Source: Cyclina sinensis
Lineage: Eukaryota > Mollusca > Bivalvia > Venerida > Veneridae
NCBI GenBank assembly: GCA_012932295.1
Contig: JAAONU010000010.1
Span: forward strand, 26,479,605-26,543,604
Reading direction: 5' to 3'
DNA: 64,000 bases
Shown: in pieces, positions 54,685 to 64,000 of the stretch
Numbering within the stretch: the first letter of the stretch is position 1
Layout of the letters: the number at the start of each line of letters is the position of its first letter
Translations under genes and position numbers: made by a program
Notes under the pieces: generated by a model
Told to the model about the DNA's origin: nothing
What the model saw: the letters and a program-made list of their open reading frames with translations, nothing else
Databases searched by the model: none

Positions 54685-57600
54685 GTAAGTAGTCTGTACG
54701 TAGGTGACTAGGGAGGGGCTGTACTAGGGAGGGACTGTACTAGGGAGGGGCTGTTACATGCAGAGGTTGTGTGCCTCTGTCCCCTCCCCCGTCCCACTTA
54801 CGGCATCAGGTGTATATCATAAAGAAAATATATCATATACCATTACAAGTTTGTTTTGTATAATACTTATAAAAACATTTAATGCTAAACGCTCTTTAAC
54901 GTTAATTGTACTATGATGTTATTACAACAACAACAACAAAAACAACTGCATACGGCCGATTCACAAAGTCAATCTTTTAAGATATATTTTATATTTTATA
55001 ATCAGAGAAAGGAATATCAATAACAAAGCAATAATTTCACGCCTTAGAAAAACCGAATATCTCAATATTTTTGGTATATTATGATCGTTTGCTTCTTGGT
55101 GTTTTTTTTTCTTTTTCTTTCTTTCTGTTGTTGTTGTTTTGTTTTTCATACCAACTAAAATTTCTTTCATTAAAGAACTCTTCTACGATTGATGTGGCGA
55201 CGCCGGTGTTTTCGACATGTTTCCTTGATACCGTGCTGGTCTGGGGTCCTTGTGCTTACCTCTGGATTCTGTCACCTTTCTTTGTTATCTACATGTATAC
55301 AGGGAAACGGTTGACCCCTCTACCGTTCTCCAAACTAAACATCTCTAAAGCAGTAAGTACATTCAAACAAATTTTACCGACTTCATGACCTGATTCAGAA
55401 AAAAATTGTGACGTATTTATGGAAAGTATCAATTCAATCATGTTTAATATCGTTATTCTATTATAAATAATTGCAAATATGATGATGATGATGATGATGA
55501 TGAATGAGATTTTGCTGCTGCTCTCGCTGATGATGATTTTGAGGACTACAATTGACATGATGATTACAATGATGAAAATGGTTGTTGTTATGATATGGGT
55601 GATACTGATTATGATGATTGTTGTTGTGATGTTGGTAATGATGAAACAATTCTTTCGCATTCAATGTCTGTATATACCCCTTTTTCAGATTGTATCATTT
55701 CTGGCTATGTGTATGGTGATACTTCAGCTGATATTCCAGGAGCATGATGGGTACGCTTGTGACCCGAACATCCGAGTATCCACAGCTTCGTACACTGCCA
55801 CGGCACTCAAATTTCTTACTTTTGTAAGTAAATTAAATACAGCTATCTCGAATGTAGTATGCATAATTGCTCTAAGATACAAAAACTGACACAAGAACAT
55901 TTATAAATCTATTTATATATAATATTTAGACAGCTTCATGTTAATAGTGTCATATCATTACTATGATCACGATATCATGGAGCATAAATTCTAAGTTGAA
56001 AGGGTTTCACTGTTTGGACTTCTATCAATGTATCAGTGTTGCTTTGTATTTAAAGCTTGTTAACAACGTAACAAAATATCTCTATGTGGTTTGCTGATTC
56101 TGACCATAGTTTTACAACATAACAACATATCTGTGTGTGTTTTGCTGATTCTGACCAAAGTTTTACAACGTATCACTAAATCTGTGTGTTTCGCTGATTC
56201 TGACCATGGTTTTACAACGTAACACTAAATCTCTATGTGTTTTGTGGATTCTGACCATAGTTTTACAACGAAACAATTTATCTCTGTGTTATGTAGACTG
56301 TGACTTTAGCTTAACAACGTAACAATCTATATCTGTGTTTTTGTAGATTCTGACCATAGTTTTACAACAAATACAGCGTCACAGGGGCGTTAAGACCTCC
56401 GGGTTACCTTTCGTTTTCTGGATTTTGCTGATTGGCTGTGAAATATTTTCATTATATGAACATGCCCAGAGACAGGTATTTGCGGATGTGGTCCAGTGGT
56501 AACGCGCTGGATTGGTAAACCAGGTGTCCCGAGTTCGATCCCCCCGCTCCTCCACTAACATTACTAATAGTCGCTCGGATGTGACGTTAAACCGAGGTCC
56601 CATGTATCAGTGCTATACATTGAGCATGCAAAAGAACCAGGGGTACCTCATCACATAAAATAACTAATCTCTTCAGGGAAGGTCGGTCATATGAGCCCGT
56701 TTCAAAGTAAACTGGAATGTTGAATTTTTGTACCAGAATCCAGCATGTCACCACTAGGCTATCTTCAGATATAATGGAAAATCTCAAATGTAAATAAAAA
56801 TTATGAACGAACCTTTTTAAGACGAATATTTTGTATATTACGATATCTAAATGAATACATAAAATACGTAAATATATTACTGAGGTTGACTCCATTGTCA
56901 ACAACTACTGAAGCTGCAAATAAAACTTCTACAAGCCTGTAAAATTCGTTTTCCCTTTTCTTTTTATTTCAGGACACCTGTGGGGAGGACATTGTGTACT
57001 TCATATACTTTGCATTGCTGTGTATTCAGTTTGTTTTACACTCTATAGCAGAGCAATACTCACAGCACGGGTATCACGAGCTAGAAGATGATGTAAGTAA
57101 ACATTATAAACAACTGATATGTTTTGTTGTTGTTTTTTGTTGTTGCTGTTGCTGTTTTTTGTTTGTTCATCTTTTTTAACAATGGATTTTCTTAGCTGCT
57201 GTCCACAATAAGCTTAAATGGGACAGTACTGTTTTAAACGTAGTCGGGACCGAAGTCGTGAGCGTATTTCAAACTCTCGACCTCAGTTTCTGTAAGAGTT
57301 CGATATTCTAATCGTAAGACATTGATTGACCGAAAAACAAACAGTGTAGATCATAACAAAAGTACACGGATAAAGGCTAGCCGTAGTCTATAAAGGATGG
57401 TCGTGGTCTATAAAGGTTAGCCGTGGTCTATAAAGGCTGGTTGTGGTCTAGAAAGGTTTGTCATGGTCTATTCAGGCTGGTCTGATCTATAAAGGCTGGT
57501 CGTGGTCTGTTCAGTCTGGTCTGGTCTATAAAAGCTGGTCGTGGTCTATTCAAGCTGATCTAGTCTATAAAGGCTGGTCGTGGTCTATTCAGTCTGGTCT

Positions 57601-60600
57601 ATAAAAGCTGGTCGTGGTCTATTCGTGCTGGTCCGATCTATTAAGGCTGGTCGTGGTCTATTCGTGCTTGTCTGATCTATAAAGGCTGGTCGTGGACTGT
57701 ATTGTCTGGTCTGGTGTATAAAAGCTGGTCGTGGTCTATTCAAGCTGGTCTAGTCTATAAAGGCTGGTCGTGGTCTATTCAGTCTGGTCTATAAAAGCTG
57801 GTCGTGGTCTATTCGTGCTGGTCTGATCTATTAAGGCTGGTCGTGGTCTATTCGTGCTGGTCTGATCTATAAAGGCTGGTCGTGGTCTGTTCAGTCTGGT
57901 CTGTAAAAGCTGGCCGTGGTCTATTCAGTCTGGTCTGTAAAAGCTGGCCGTGGTCTATTCGTGCTGGTCTAATCTATTAAGGCTGGTCGTGGTCTATTCG
58001 TGCTGGTCTGATCTATAAAGGCTGGTCGTGGTCTGTTCAGTCTGGTCTAGTCTATAAAAGCTGGTCTGGTCTATTCAAGCTGGTCTAGTCTATAAAGGCT
58101 GGTCGTGGTCTATTCAGTCTGGTCTATAAAAACTGGTCGTGGTCTATTCGTGCTGGTCTGATCTATTAAGGCTGGTCGTGGTCTATTCAGGCTGGTCTGA
58201 TCTATAAAGGCTGGTCGTGGTCTGTTCAGTCCGGTCTGGTCTATAAAAGCTGGTCGTGGTCTATCCAAGCTGGTCTAGTCTATAAAGGCTGGTCGTGGTC
58301 TATTCAGTCTGGTCTATAAAAGCTGGTCGTGGTCTATTCGTGCTGGTCTGATCTATTAAGGCTGGTCGTGGTTTATTCAGGCTGGTCTGATCTATAAAGG
58401 CTGGTCGTGGATTATTCAGTCTGGTCTATAAAAGCTGGTCGTGGTCTATTCGTGCTTGTCTGATCTATAAAGGCTGGTCGTGGTCTATTCAGTCTGGTCT
58501 ATAAAAGCTGGTCGTGGTCTATTCGTGCTTGTCTGTTCTATAAAGGCTGGTCGTGGTCTATACAGTCTGATCTATAAAGGCTGGTCGTGGTCTATTCAGT
58601 CTGGTCTATAAAGGCTGGTCGTGGTCTATTCAGTCTGGTCTATAAAAGCTGGTCGTGGTCTATTTAGTCTGGTCTATAAAAGCTGGTCGTGGTTTATTCA
58701 GTCTGATCTAGACTATAAAGGCTGGTAGTGGTCTAGAAAAGTTTCAAATGCATGTGAAGGTATACATAACCTTCCCACTTGTTTTTGTTTTTTATATTCT
58801 GCACTCTATTTGGGTTTATTTAGTTCGTATATTTTACATAATTATCTTTATCGTAAAGTAAAAGTAATCTTTAATAAAATCAATTGCTTTTAAGCTAATG
58901 TTGACATAAAATATCATCCGCGTGAACAAACATGTACCTGTATAATTAAACAAGTTATGTGATATGTAAATAATATAATATCATATCTTTACAAATTTTG
59001 TATCATAATTACATGTATATACATCTAAATACTAATGATTGACTAGTTTACCACATATTGAGAAATTGAGAAAGTGAACTGAAAATGACATTATTTCTGT
59101 AACTTCTACCTTAACCTATATGGCGAAACACCTTTATAAACGTAAGAGCGAAAATAAATTGCACCCCCCCCCCCCCATATAGTCTTTCGGATTTCCATGT
59201 ATCAATGCTATACACTGAGCATGCAAAAGAACCAGGGGTGTCTCTGGAATAGGATGCTTTCTGTATCTTGCACTACCACCACAACATAAAATAGCTAATC
59301 TCTTCAGGGTTCGTTCATATGGGCAACCGGTACCGACGAGAAATAAGCTCAAATAGATAGATACATTGTCGAAACTGTCGCTGTGATTGTGTCTGTGGCC
59401 TTATACCAATACAAAAATAAAGTCGAAACACAAGTCAACATTTAATCTCAATGATAATTCGTGAAAGGTATTTACTCATACAACACTTAAACTTGACAAA
59501 CTATTCCTGTATGTGATAGATTCACACGTTGTGAAACGTACATGCTGTAACTGACACTGTCACGAGGAAAAAAACTTTTTGCTGTTAATATGAACATAGT
59601 TAAAATTTTCAAACAGAATTCATACATTTATGAATATATTTCGTGAAATAAGAAAAAAACAGAGAATTTTTTTATTGAAGCATCCGCTGTTGCAGAGCCG
59701 CCATGTTCACATGTCACACGTGAGGAAGTTAAGCGGTTGTCGGATAGTAAGTTAAATATTTAGTACTGACCTTCAATAATATTAAAATGGGGGAAACATA
59801 TACAACTCTGGGAACTTATTCATACGAACATCCTGACATAAGTCAGTTGAGGATAAGCCATACCCATCGAATCTTTTGTAACAAGTCTTATCTGAAAAAA
59901 AATGCGGGGTGAAGATTGCACGTTCTATTTTACCAGATCTAGAAGATTTAATTTTATTGTGACAACTGTCAATAATGATACTAAGCAAACATTAAATTCA
60001 TTGCAATTCACTACCTGAAGATCCACTCCCGGAAGATATCAAGGGTGTGAAGAATGCGTAAAAATATAATATACATATATGGTGAAATAGTACTTGATGT
60101 GCAAACAGGTTGCAGATAGTATCCATGATTTTTTTAATACTACTGATCTTTCATGTATTACATGTTAAAAATAGTCTCTGGGATAGTAGAGATTGTATTG
60201 CATATTTTTAATATTTAATAATCGTGTTTTTGACCAAATTCTTGTCCACTCTCCCCTTTTTTAAATATTAAATTGTTATTAAATTTAATATATCTTTATT
60301 ATCCTTCTAACAATGGACCCAACTTGAACTAAGTTTTAGCTTAATGGGTTCTCGATAGGTCCGTAGCATGTTTTATAAAACATTTTTGTAATAAACACAA
60401 GTTATCAAAATTATGCTTGCATGGTTCATGATATGTTTTAATTTTAATGTGCTAGTTAAATATATTTTAGTTTTTCATTGGTTGAACTGATGACATATTT
60501 TAAATATGTAATCCTGTTGAAAATTTCTGTAATAATTGACCTTAAATGTCGTAAATAAATATCATTTCATGAGGCGGTAATATGCAGTACAAATCAATTA

Positions 60601-60960
60601 TGACCTTAACAGAGCGGGTTCATTTAGTTTAAACATATTTTATTCTCAGAATATTTACAATTTATATTTTACAATATATACACAAGACAGCAAACAAATA
60701 TTCATAATGAAAAGGATAAGAACGAAAGACATTGTCTTATAAAATTCTTCTCCTTAATTACATTTTGACGATAGATCGGTGCTTACTAATTTAATATATC
60801 TGAGAAAAAAGAAAAAAAAAACGAATATTAAGAAAAAGTTATAGATGAAAATTAACTGATGATAACAAGAAGTCAGGTGATGAGTTGATGTAGTAAGTGT
60901 TGATGCTGTAAGTATACAATAGGAGAGAGAAAGAGAGAGAGTGTGTATGTGTGTGTGTGC

Positions 60961-61018
<58 letters not shown>

Positions 61019-62533
61019 TAGAAGACCTGTGGACAAAAAAGAATGACATTAGACAATAAAACAACTATCTAAAGTGTAGCAAGTTATTTTAGTACATTTA
61101 TTATCTTTTAGTGAATCGTTTAGTATGGTGGATAAACGTGTGTACACAAGAAAACATTTTCGTATTTGTATGATCGGGTAGTGAGGAGTTCCCAAAAAGT
61201 AGAACATTAAGGTCAATTTCCAGGTCTCGAAGGTCATGTAGTAATGTGCGACGGGGTATATCATAACGACGGCATTCAAAAAAGTAGTGGAAATTATTTT
61301 CATTTTTACCACAGTCGCAAAGAGGGGTTTGAGACACATTTCTAATGAATAGATGATAGTTAAGTGAGCTGCATTTATTACGGAGCCTGGTGTGAAGGAT
61401 TTGAAGTTTTCTTTTACCATGATAGTAGTAACTTGGTGTTTGTTTTTTTATCTCTGTTGAGATATCTTTTGAACGATGCTAGGGTTGGAAGATTACGGAT
61501 ATCTATAGGAAGACTGTTCCACTCTCTGATAACTGTGGGAAGAAAAGAATTCATTTAATAGTGTGAATGTTTCATCATTTAGAACGAGAAAATAAAATAT
61601 TCAGGCATACTGACAAGAAAGAATATGAATAAATTATTTCATTTGGAATAATAATCTGTGCGTGACTTGAAATCATAGTAATCTAATATAGATTTGAAAG
61701 TTTTATACTACATCCAAAGTCGTTTCATTGCCTGTATTTTGACTATAATTTAAGAACTTATGTTTGAATGCAACCGTTTTCATGTTAAAACTCATATATT
61801 AGAATTTCAAACAAATTTAGCGCGAGGAAACGCTGGTTTCGTTCAAAGTTTTAGTAGGGGTGGGGTGTAATTAAATTGACCCTGAGAAGGCTTTGATATT
61901 TTTGTTTCAGAATCCCTGCCCAGATGAAAGCGCCTCTGTCCTTCGCCGTGTTTTGTATGATTGGCTTACACCGTAAGTTCCACACAAGTTGAGTTTAAAA
62001 TAGAAATGTAACTTTTAACATTACTTTTTTTTGTCATTTTAAGTCAATGACTCCTACTTACAATATTTCATCATTAGTGATTGGTGGTGTTGGTTTAAAA
62101 AGGGTCTACTGTGACTGTACTGTGAGAACAGATCTTTGCTGTTCAGTGAGATATAGAATCTGTATTGTTTAAAGTGTCCACGTTTTAATCAGTGTAAGTA
62201 GTTTGATAGTTCATGGGTTTTTCTTGACTTAATAACTAATTCTTTGACCACTCGAAAGAACTCGAGAAAGCTCTTACACAATCATTCAAAACAGTTTTTG
62301 TATCGATGAGTTATTAGTGTTAAATCGATGCAGAATCGAAGGCTCAGTTTCATATAAAAATAAAATATCATTTTATTTTTTTTTTCTTGTTTTAGAGTGG
62401 TAGTTAAATGTTACAAGGGGAGATTTAATGCCGCAGACTTTTGGAACCAGACAAGTAGACTTAAAGCCGACTACCTCGGTCCACTTCTTGAACAAGCATG
62501 GAAAGACGAAATCAATCGATGTGAAAGAAACAG
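54619..62533 (+). CDS. ABCC1-like: ABCC1/MRP-type ABC transporter, N-terminal part (exons 1-7)
   Basis: Exons 54619-54684, 55176-55352, 55689-55823, 56347-56475, 56973-57092, 61911-61972 and 62396-62533 join in frame (phases 0,0,0,0,0,2) for about 276 residues. The gene runs off the window. The part seen is TMD0, the extra five-helix N-terminal domain of long ABCC exporters, and the start of L0/TMD1. Hallmarks: FCGNVLFW at the N terminus, CFLDTVLVWGPCAYLW (helix 1), RHRGVKTSG between helices 3 and 4, and NPCPDESAS in the L0 linker. Full-length relatives export glutathione, glucuronate and sulfate conjugates from the plasma membrane using ATP. ABCC1 and ABCC3 cannot be separated from this portion. 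The ATPase domains are outside the window. Confidence 0.88.
54705..54752. repeat. 17-nt G-rich triplicate
   Basis: Three copies of gactagggaggggctgt-type units in ABCC intron 1, followed at 54780-54795 by a C-rich cccctcccccgtccc that could pair with them or leave a G-quadruplex. Confidence 0.7.
55176..55352 (+). CDS. ABCC1-like: ABCC exon 2: TMD0 helix 1
   Basis: Begins NSSTIDVATPVFSTCF, then DTVLVWGPCAYLWILSPFF. The extracellular N terminus has an NSS sequon. Ends LNISKA|GTAAGT, phase 0. Confidence 0.88.
55479..55640. repeat. (ATG)n microsatellite and degenerate flank
   Basis: Seven or more perfect ATG triplets followed by decayed TGATGATTA repeats in ABCC intron 2. The long open frames over it on both strands are repeat translations that run into exon 3. 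Confidence 0.85.
55689..55823 (+). CDS. ABCC1-like: ABCC exon 3: TMD0 helices 2 and 3
   Basis: Begins IVSFLAMCMVILQLIFQEHD and ends TASYTATALKFLTF|GTAAGT. Acceptor ccctttttcag. Phase 0 both ends. Confidence 0.83.
56059..56346 (+). repeat. About 50-nt array of a splice acceptor plus exon start
   Basis: Units consist of attctgaccatagttttaca plus ac (the first bases of ABCC exon 4) and about 28 bases resembling the intron end (gtaac...tctctgtgtttttg). Exon-start copies lie near 56097, 56148, 56197, 56248, 56295 and the real one at 56347. Upstream copies mostly read gctg or gtgg where the real junction has gtag, so most decoy acceptors are broken. Confidence 0.9.
56347..56475 (+). CDS. ABCC1-like: ABCC exon 4: TMD0 helix 4
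   Basis: Encodes ILTIVLQQIQRHRGVKTSG then LPFVFWILLIGCEIFSLYEH. It completes helix 3 and adds helix 4. The acceptor tgtttttgtag|ATTCTG is the last of about six tandem copies of this junction. The donor CAG|GTATTT is followed within about five bases by a SINE. Confidence 0.82.
56479..56705 (+). mobile_element. tRNA-derived SINE, family 1
   Basis: Head gcggatgtggtccagtggta ... gagttcgatccccc, body with tatcagtgctatacattgag and aaaagaaccaggggt, end ggtcggtcatatgagcc. It starts right after the ABCC exon 4 donor. Confidence 0.82.
56973..57092 (+). CDS. ABCC1-like: ABCC exon 5: TMD0 helix 5
   Basis: Encodes DTCGEDIVYFIYFALLCIQF and ends HGYHELEDD|GTAAGT. Phase 0 both ends. Corresponds to the fifth TMD0 helix and the start of L0. 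Confidence 0.87.
57365..58735. repeat. 34-39 nt minisatellite, about 38 copies
   Basis: Unit gctggtcgtggtctattcag + tctggtctataaaa, with longer units carrying an extra ctggt or gatct block. Long-period patterns recur (Cagtctggt / Cgtgctggt alternation), indicating higher-order duplication. In ABCC intron 5. Confidence 0.93.
59164..59370 (+). mobile_element. 5'-truncated SINE, family 1, behind a C-run
   Basis: A run of 13 C (59164-59176) is followed by the 3' two thirds of family 1 (tctttcggatt, tatcaatgctatacactgag, aaaagaaccaggggtgtctc) and the tail ctcaaatagatagata. In ABCC intron 5. Confidence 0.78.
59371..60917. other. ABCC intron 5, no recognised element
   Basis: AT-rich intronic DNA. 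No exon with matching phase or ABCC similarity is visible. Confidence 0.45.
60918..61018. repeat. Compound (GA)n(TG)n(GA)n microsatellite
   Basis: GA, then TG, then a long GA block. The minus-strand frames over it (SLSLSL, THTHTH) are translated microsatellite. Confidence 0.95.
61084..61560 (-). mobile_element. LINE ORF2 C-terminal fragment
   Basis: On the minus strand from 61560: FLPTVIREWNSLPIDIRNLP, the widespread end-of-ORF2 motif. After a stop and frame change follow LQILHTRLRNKCSSLNYHLF and CDCGKNENNFHYFFECRRY, the Cys/His cluster (C-x-C ... H ... C) of LINE C termini. It ends FGNSSLPDHTNTKMF. A 5'-truncated dead copy in ABCC intron 5, belonging to a different family from or a different part of the element at 51500. 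Confidence 0.82.
61911..61972 (+). CDS. ABCC1-like: ABCC exon 6: L0 linker
   Basis: Encodes NPCPDESASVLRRVLYDWLT. The NPCPxxSAS block followed by a helix is highly characteristic of MRP L0/TMD1 entry. Acceptor tttgtttcag, donor CC|GTAAGT, phase 2. Confidence 0.87.
62396..62533 (+). CDS. ABCC1-like: ABCC exon 7: L0/TMD1 entry (3' end uncertain)
   Basis: Encodes VVVKCYKGRFNAADFWNQ and later PLLEQAWKDEINRCERN, matching the region where ABCC1 has a short domain ending in a W-x-x-E-x-x-x-C segment. The acceptor ttgttttag is clear. The proposed donor AG|GTCTTA at 62534 is non-consensus; the frame stays open only to TGA at 62595, so the exon must end by then. Confidence 0.7.
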
Positions 62534-62893
62534 GTCTTATTTCATATATATTTTTTTCAAACTCACACACAGTTACCGCCCCTGCCGTACCAGATGACGT
62601 AAGCAGTGTGCGCTGTTTGATAATGATTTGAGTTTTTAGGATACTACATGGTAACCATGGTAACCAGCGACAACCCAGAGAGTTTAATGTTTCTAGAAGG
62701 CCTTTAAGTCTTTTAGGACATTATTTTCTTATAAACTATCTCTACGAAGTTTGTTGTTTGCATGATAAAGGAAGCGAGAACACGGATTACATGTATACTA
62801 TAGGAAACAATGGTTGAACTTATCTTAAAACATTTTGTAAAAACTTCAGTTTACTTGACAGGAAAGAATGGTTTACGGATATCGGAAATGCGT
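62534..62893. other. ABCC intron 7, start
   Basis: No exon recognised. A duplicated ggtaaccatggtaacca occurs at about 62649-62665. Confidence 0.4.
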
Positions 62894-63114
62894 TTAAAGC
62901 GACTGACTCACAAAATTTTGCTGAAATTTTTTATTCTTTCAAATTTAAGAGGAGTTAATATACTATAGAAAAAATATAATATTATGCTTCTATACACCAT
63001 GAAAACTGAAAAAAAAAGTTTTGACTTAGCCAGGATTTGAACCCACGACCTTTCGGTCAGTAAAATATTGGGCGACAACTTAGACCACTGAGACACGGCA
63101 TCTAGTTATCACGT
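62894..63114 (-). mobile_element. tRNA-derived SINE, family 2
   Basis: Reverse-oriented full copy of the element at 677-887. From 63114 on the minus strand: gatgccgtgtctcagtggtc, then gaccgaaaggtcgtgggttc, the B-box region aatcctggctaagtc, a T-run, and the 3' end gtgagtcagtcgctttaa. Confidence 0.78.
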
Positions 63115-64000
63115 CGGTTGAAAACCAGACCCTAGTATCTGCCTTTTTCGAAAATGTTCAGGAAGTCGAAAAAACTTTGTCAAATACACAAAAACTAAAA
63201 TATTTAAGACATATCCAGCACAATGATGGCCAAATGCGCACTTAAGCGATTTGTAAATGTTTCAAAACATTAGCTCTTACATTATGGACAAAATTCGATG
63301 TTTTTGTTCTGGCATGTTAAATTTGCCCAAATTTCACTATTTGTATATAGGTATAACATCTCATCCTCGGATAATAGGTTTTGGCTTTTTGGCAAATTTC
63401 ATTTTGATCTGCACCTAAGACGACCAAACTGTTGCATCTATGGATGAGTGTCTTTAGCTTTTATGATTAGTGAGTATATCAAAGGGAATTAAATGCCAGA
63501 ACATAGCATATATCTGTACCATGGTATAGTTTTGTGGACCTTATGTATCCACTGCTTGTAAATAACGAGTCAGAATATTGTATATATGAAAGCGATAGTT
63601 TGGCATTTATGAAAATAAGAATTGACTGCCGTTCCAGTTGCGCTTTATCATGGTAATTGCAAATGCATTTATATGGCAGTACAAAATGTAGACACCCATA
63701 CCCCAGATCTGTGGCAAAAACAAAGTAAACTGAAATGAAGCACTTTGGTTTCAACAAAATATTTCTTAAACTAAAGAATCAGAACTTAAACATGGTATTT
63801 TAAGATGTGAAAAAATTGTAATCTTATTATCTTTTAAAACACCATTATCAAATGAATGTAATTATTGAAAGGCTTGCATGGTGGATATTTTGTGGAACTA
63901 TTGGCTTTAGAAAGATGTGTATAAACAAGTAAACAACACTGATATTGTTTTACTTCAGTTTACTAGATTCGTCCAAAATGTATTGTACAAACATTATAGG
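63115..64000. other. ABCC intron 7, continuing beyond the window
   Basis: No ABCC exon 8 is recognised before the end. The minus-strand frame 63479-63757 has no supporting evidence. Confidence 0.4.

Noticed and set aside
55479..55688. Met-rich plus-strand frame leading into ABCC exon 3
   Set aside because: Translated ATG microsatellite; exon 3 begins at the clear acceptor at 55688/55689.
60754..61064. Frames of SLSLSL and THTHTH
   Set aside because: Translated GA/TG microsatellite.

Overview
The window is AT-rich, intron-rich, repeat-rich animal nuclear DNA. A lophotrochozoan, probably a bivalve mollusc, is my inference. It rests on split genes with GT-AG introns, CHST15-like sulfotransferase paralogues in tandem, an MRP/ABCC transporter, tRNA-derived SINEs, decayed LINEs and many minisatellites. 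No bacterial or viral gene organisation is visible. Long reading frames are rare and most of them are translated tandem repeats; the real genes are chains of short exons, which I assembled from splice sites and matching intron phases.

Layout. 1-7657: intergenic, with SINE pieces and four minisatellites. 7658-19215 (+): a five-exon gene for a secreted, very basic, cysteine-free 376-residue protein with Lys/Gln repeats and a Pro/Thr/Tyr segment; every intron is phase 1. 19216-23485: intergenic, with a 55-nt array, a tRNA-Ala(AGC) gene and the second copy of a foldback element. 23526-37178 (-): nine-exon sulfotransferase paralogue A (443 aa). 37179-40324: spacer with two minisatellites in inverted orientation and an 18-nt array. 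40325-49119 (-): nine-exon sulfotransferase paralogue B (503 aa) with a ten-residue repeat tail. 49120-54618: intergenic, holding a decayed APE/RT LINE. 54619 to beyond the window (+): the first seven exons of an ABCC1/MRP-type transporter, covering TMD0 and the L0 linker.

The two sulfotransferases have the same exon phases and nearly identical exon lengths, so they are tandem duplicates. Both would be type II Golgi membrane enzymes. Both lack expected residues in the two PAPS-binding motifs, so their catalytic activity is open. The transporter and the secreted protein have no evident functional link to them.

The most unusual pattern is that three separate minisatellites (35-nt, 49-nt and about 50-nt periods) are built from a real 3' splice site plus the first bases of its exon, in three exons of three genes. 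Each places a row of decoy splice acceptors upstream of the real exon. In paralogue B all nine acceptors are intact and the array is open in the exon's frame, so some decoys could add in-frame protein. About a fifth of the window, by rough addition, is tandem repeat.
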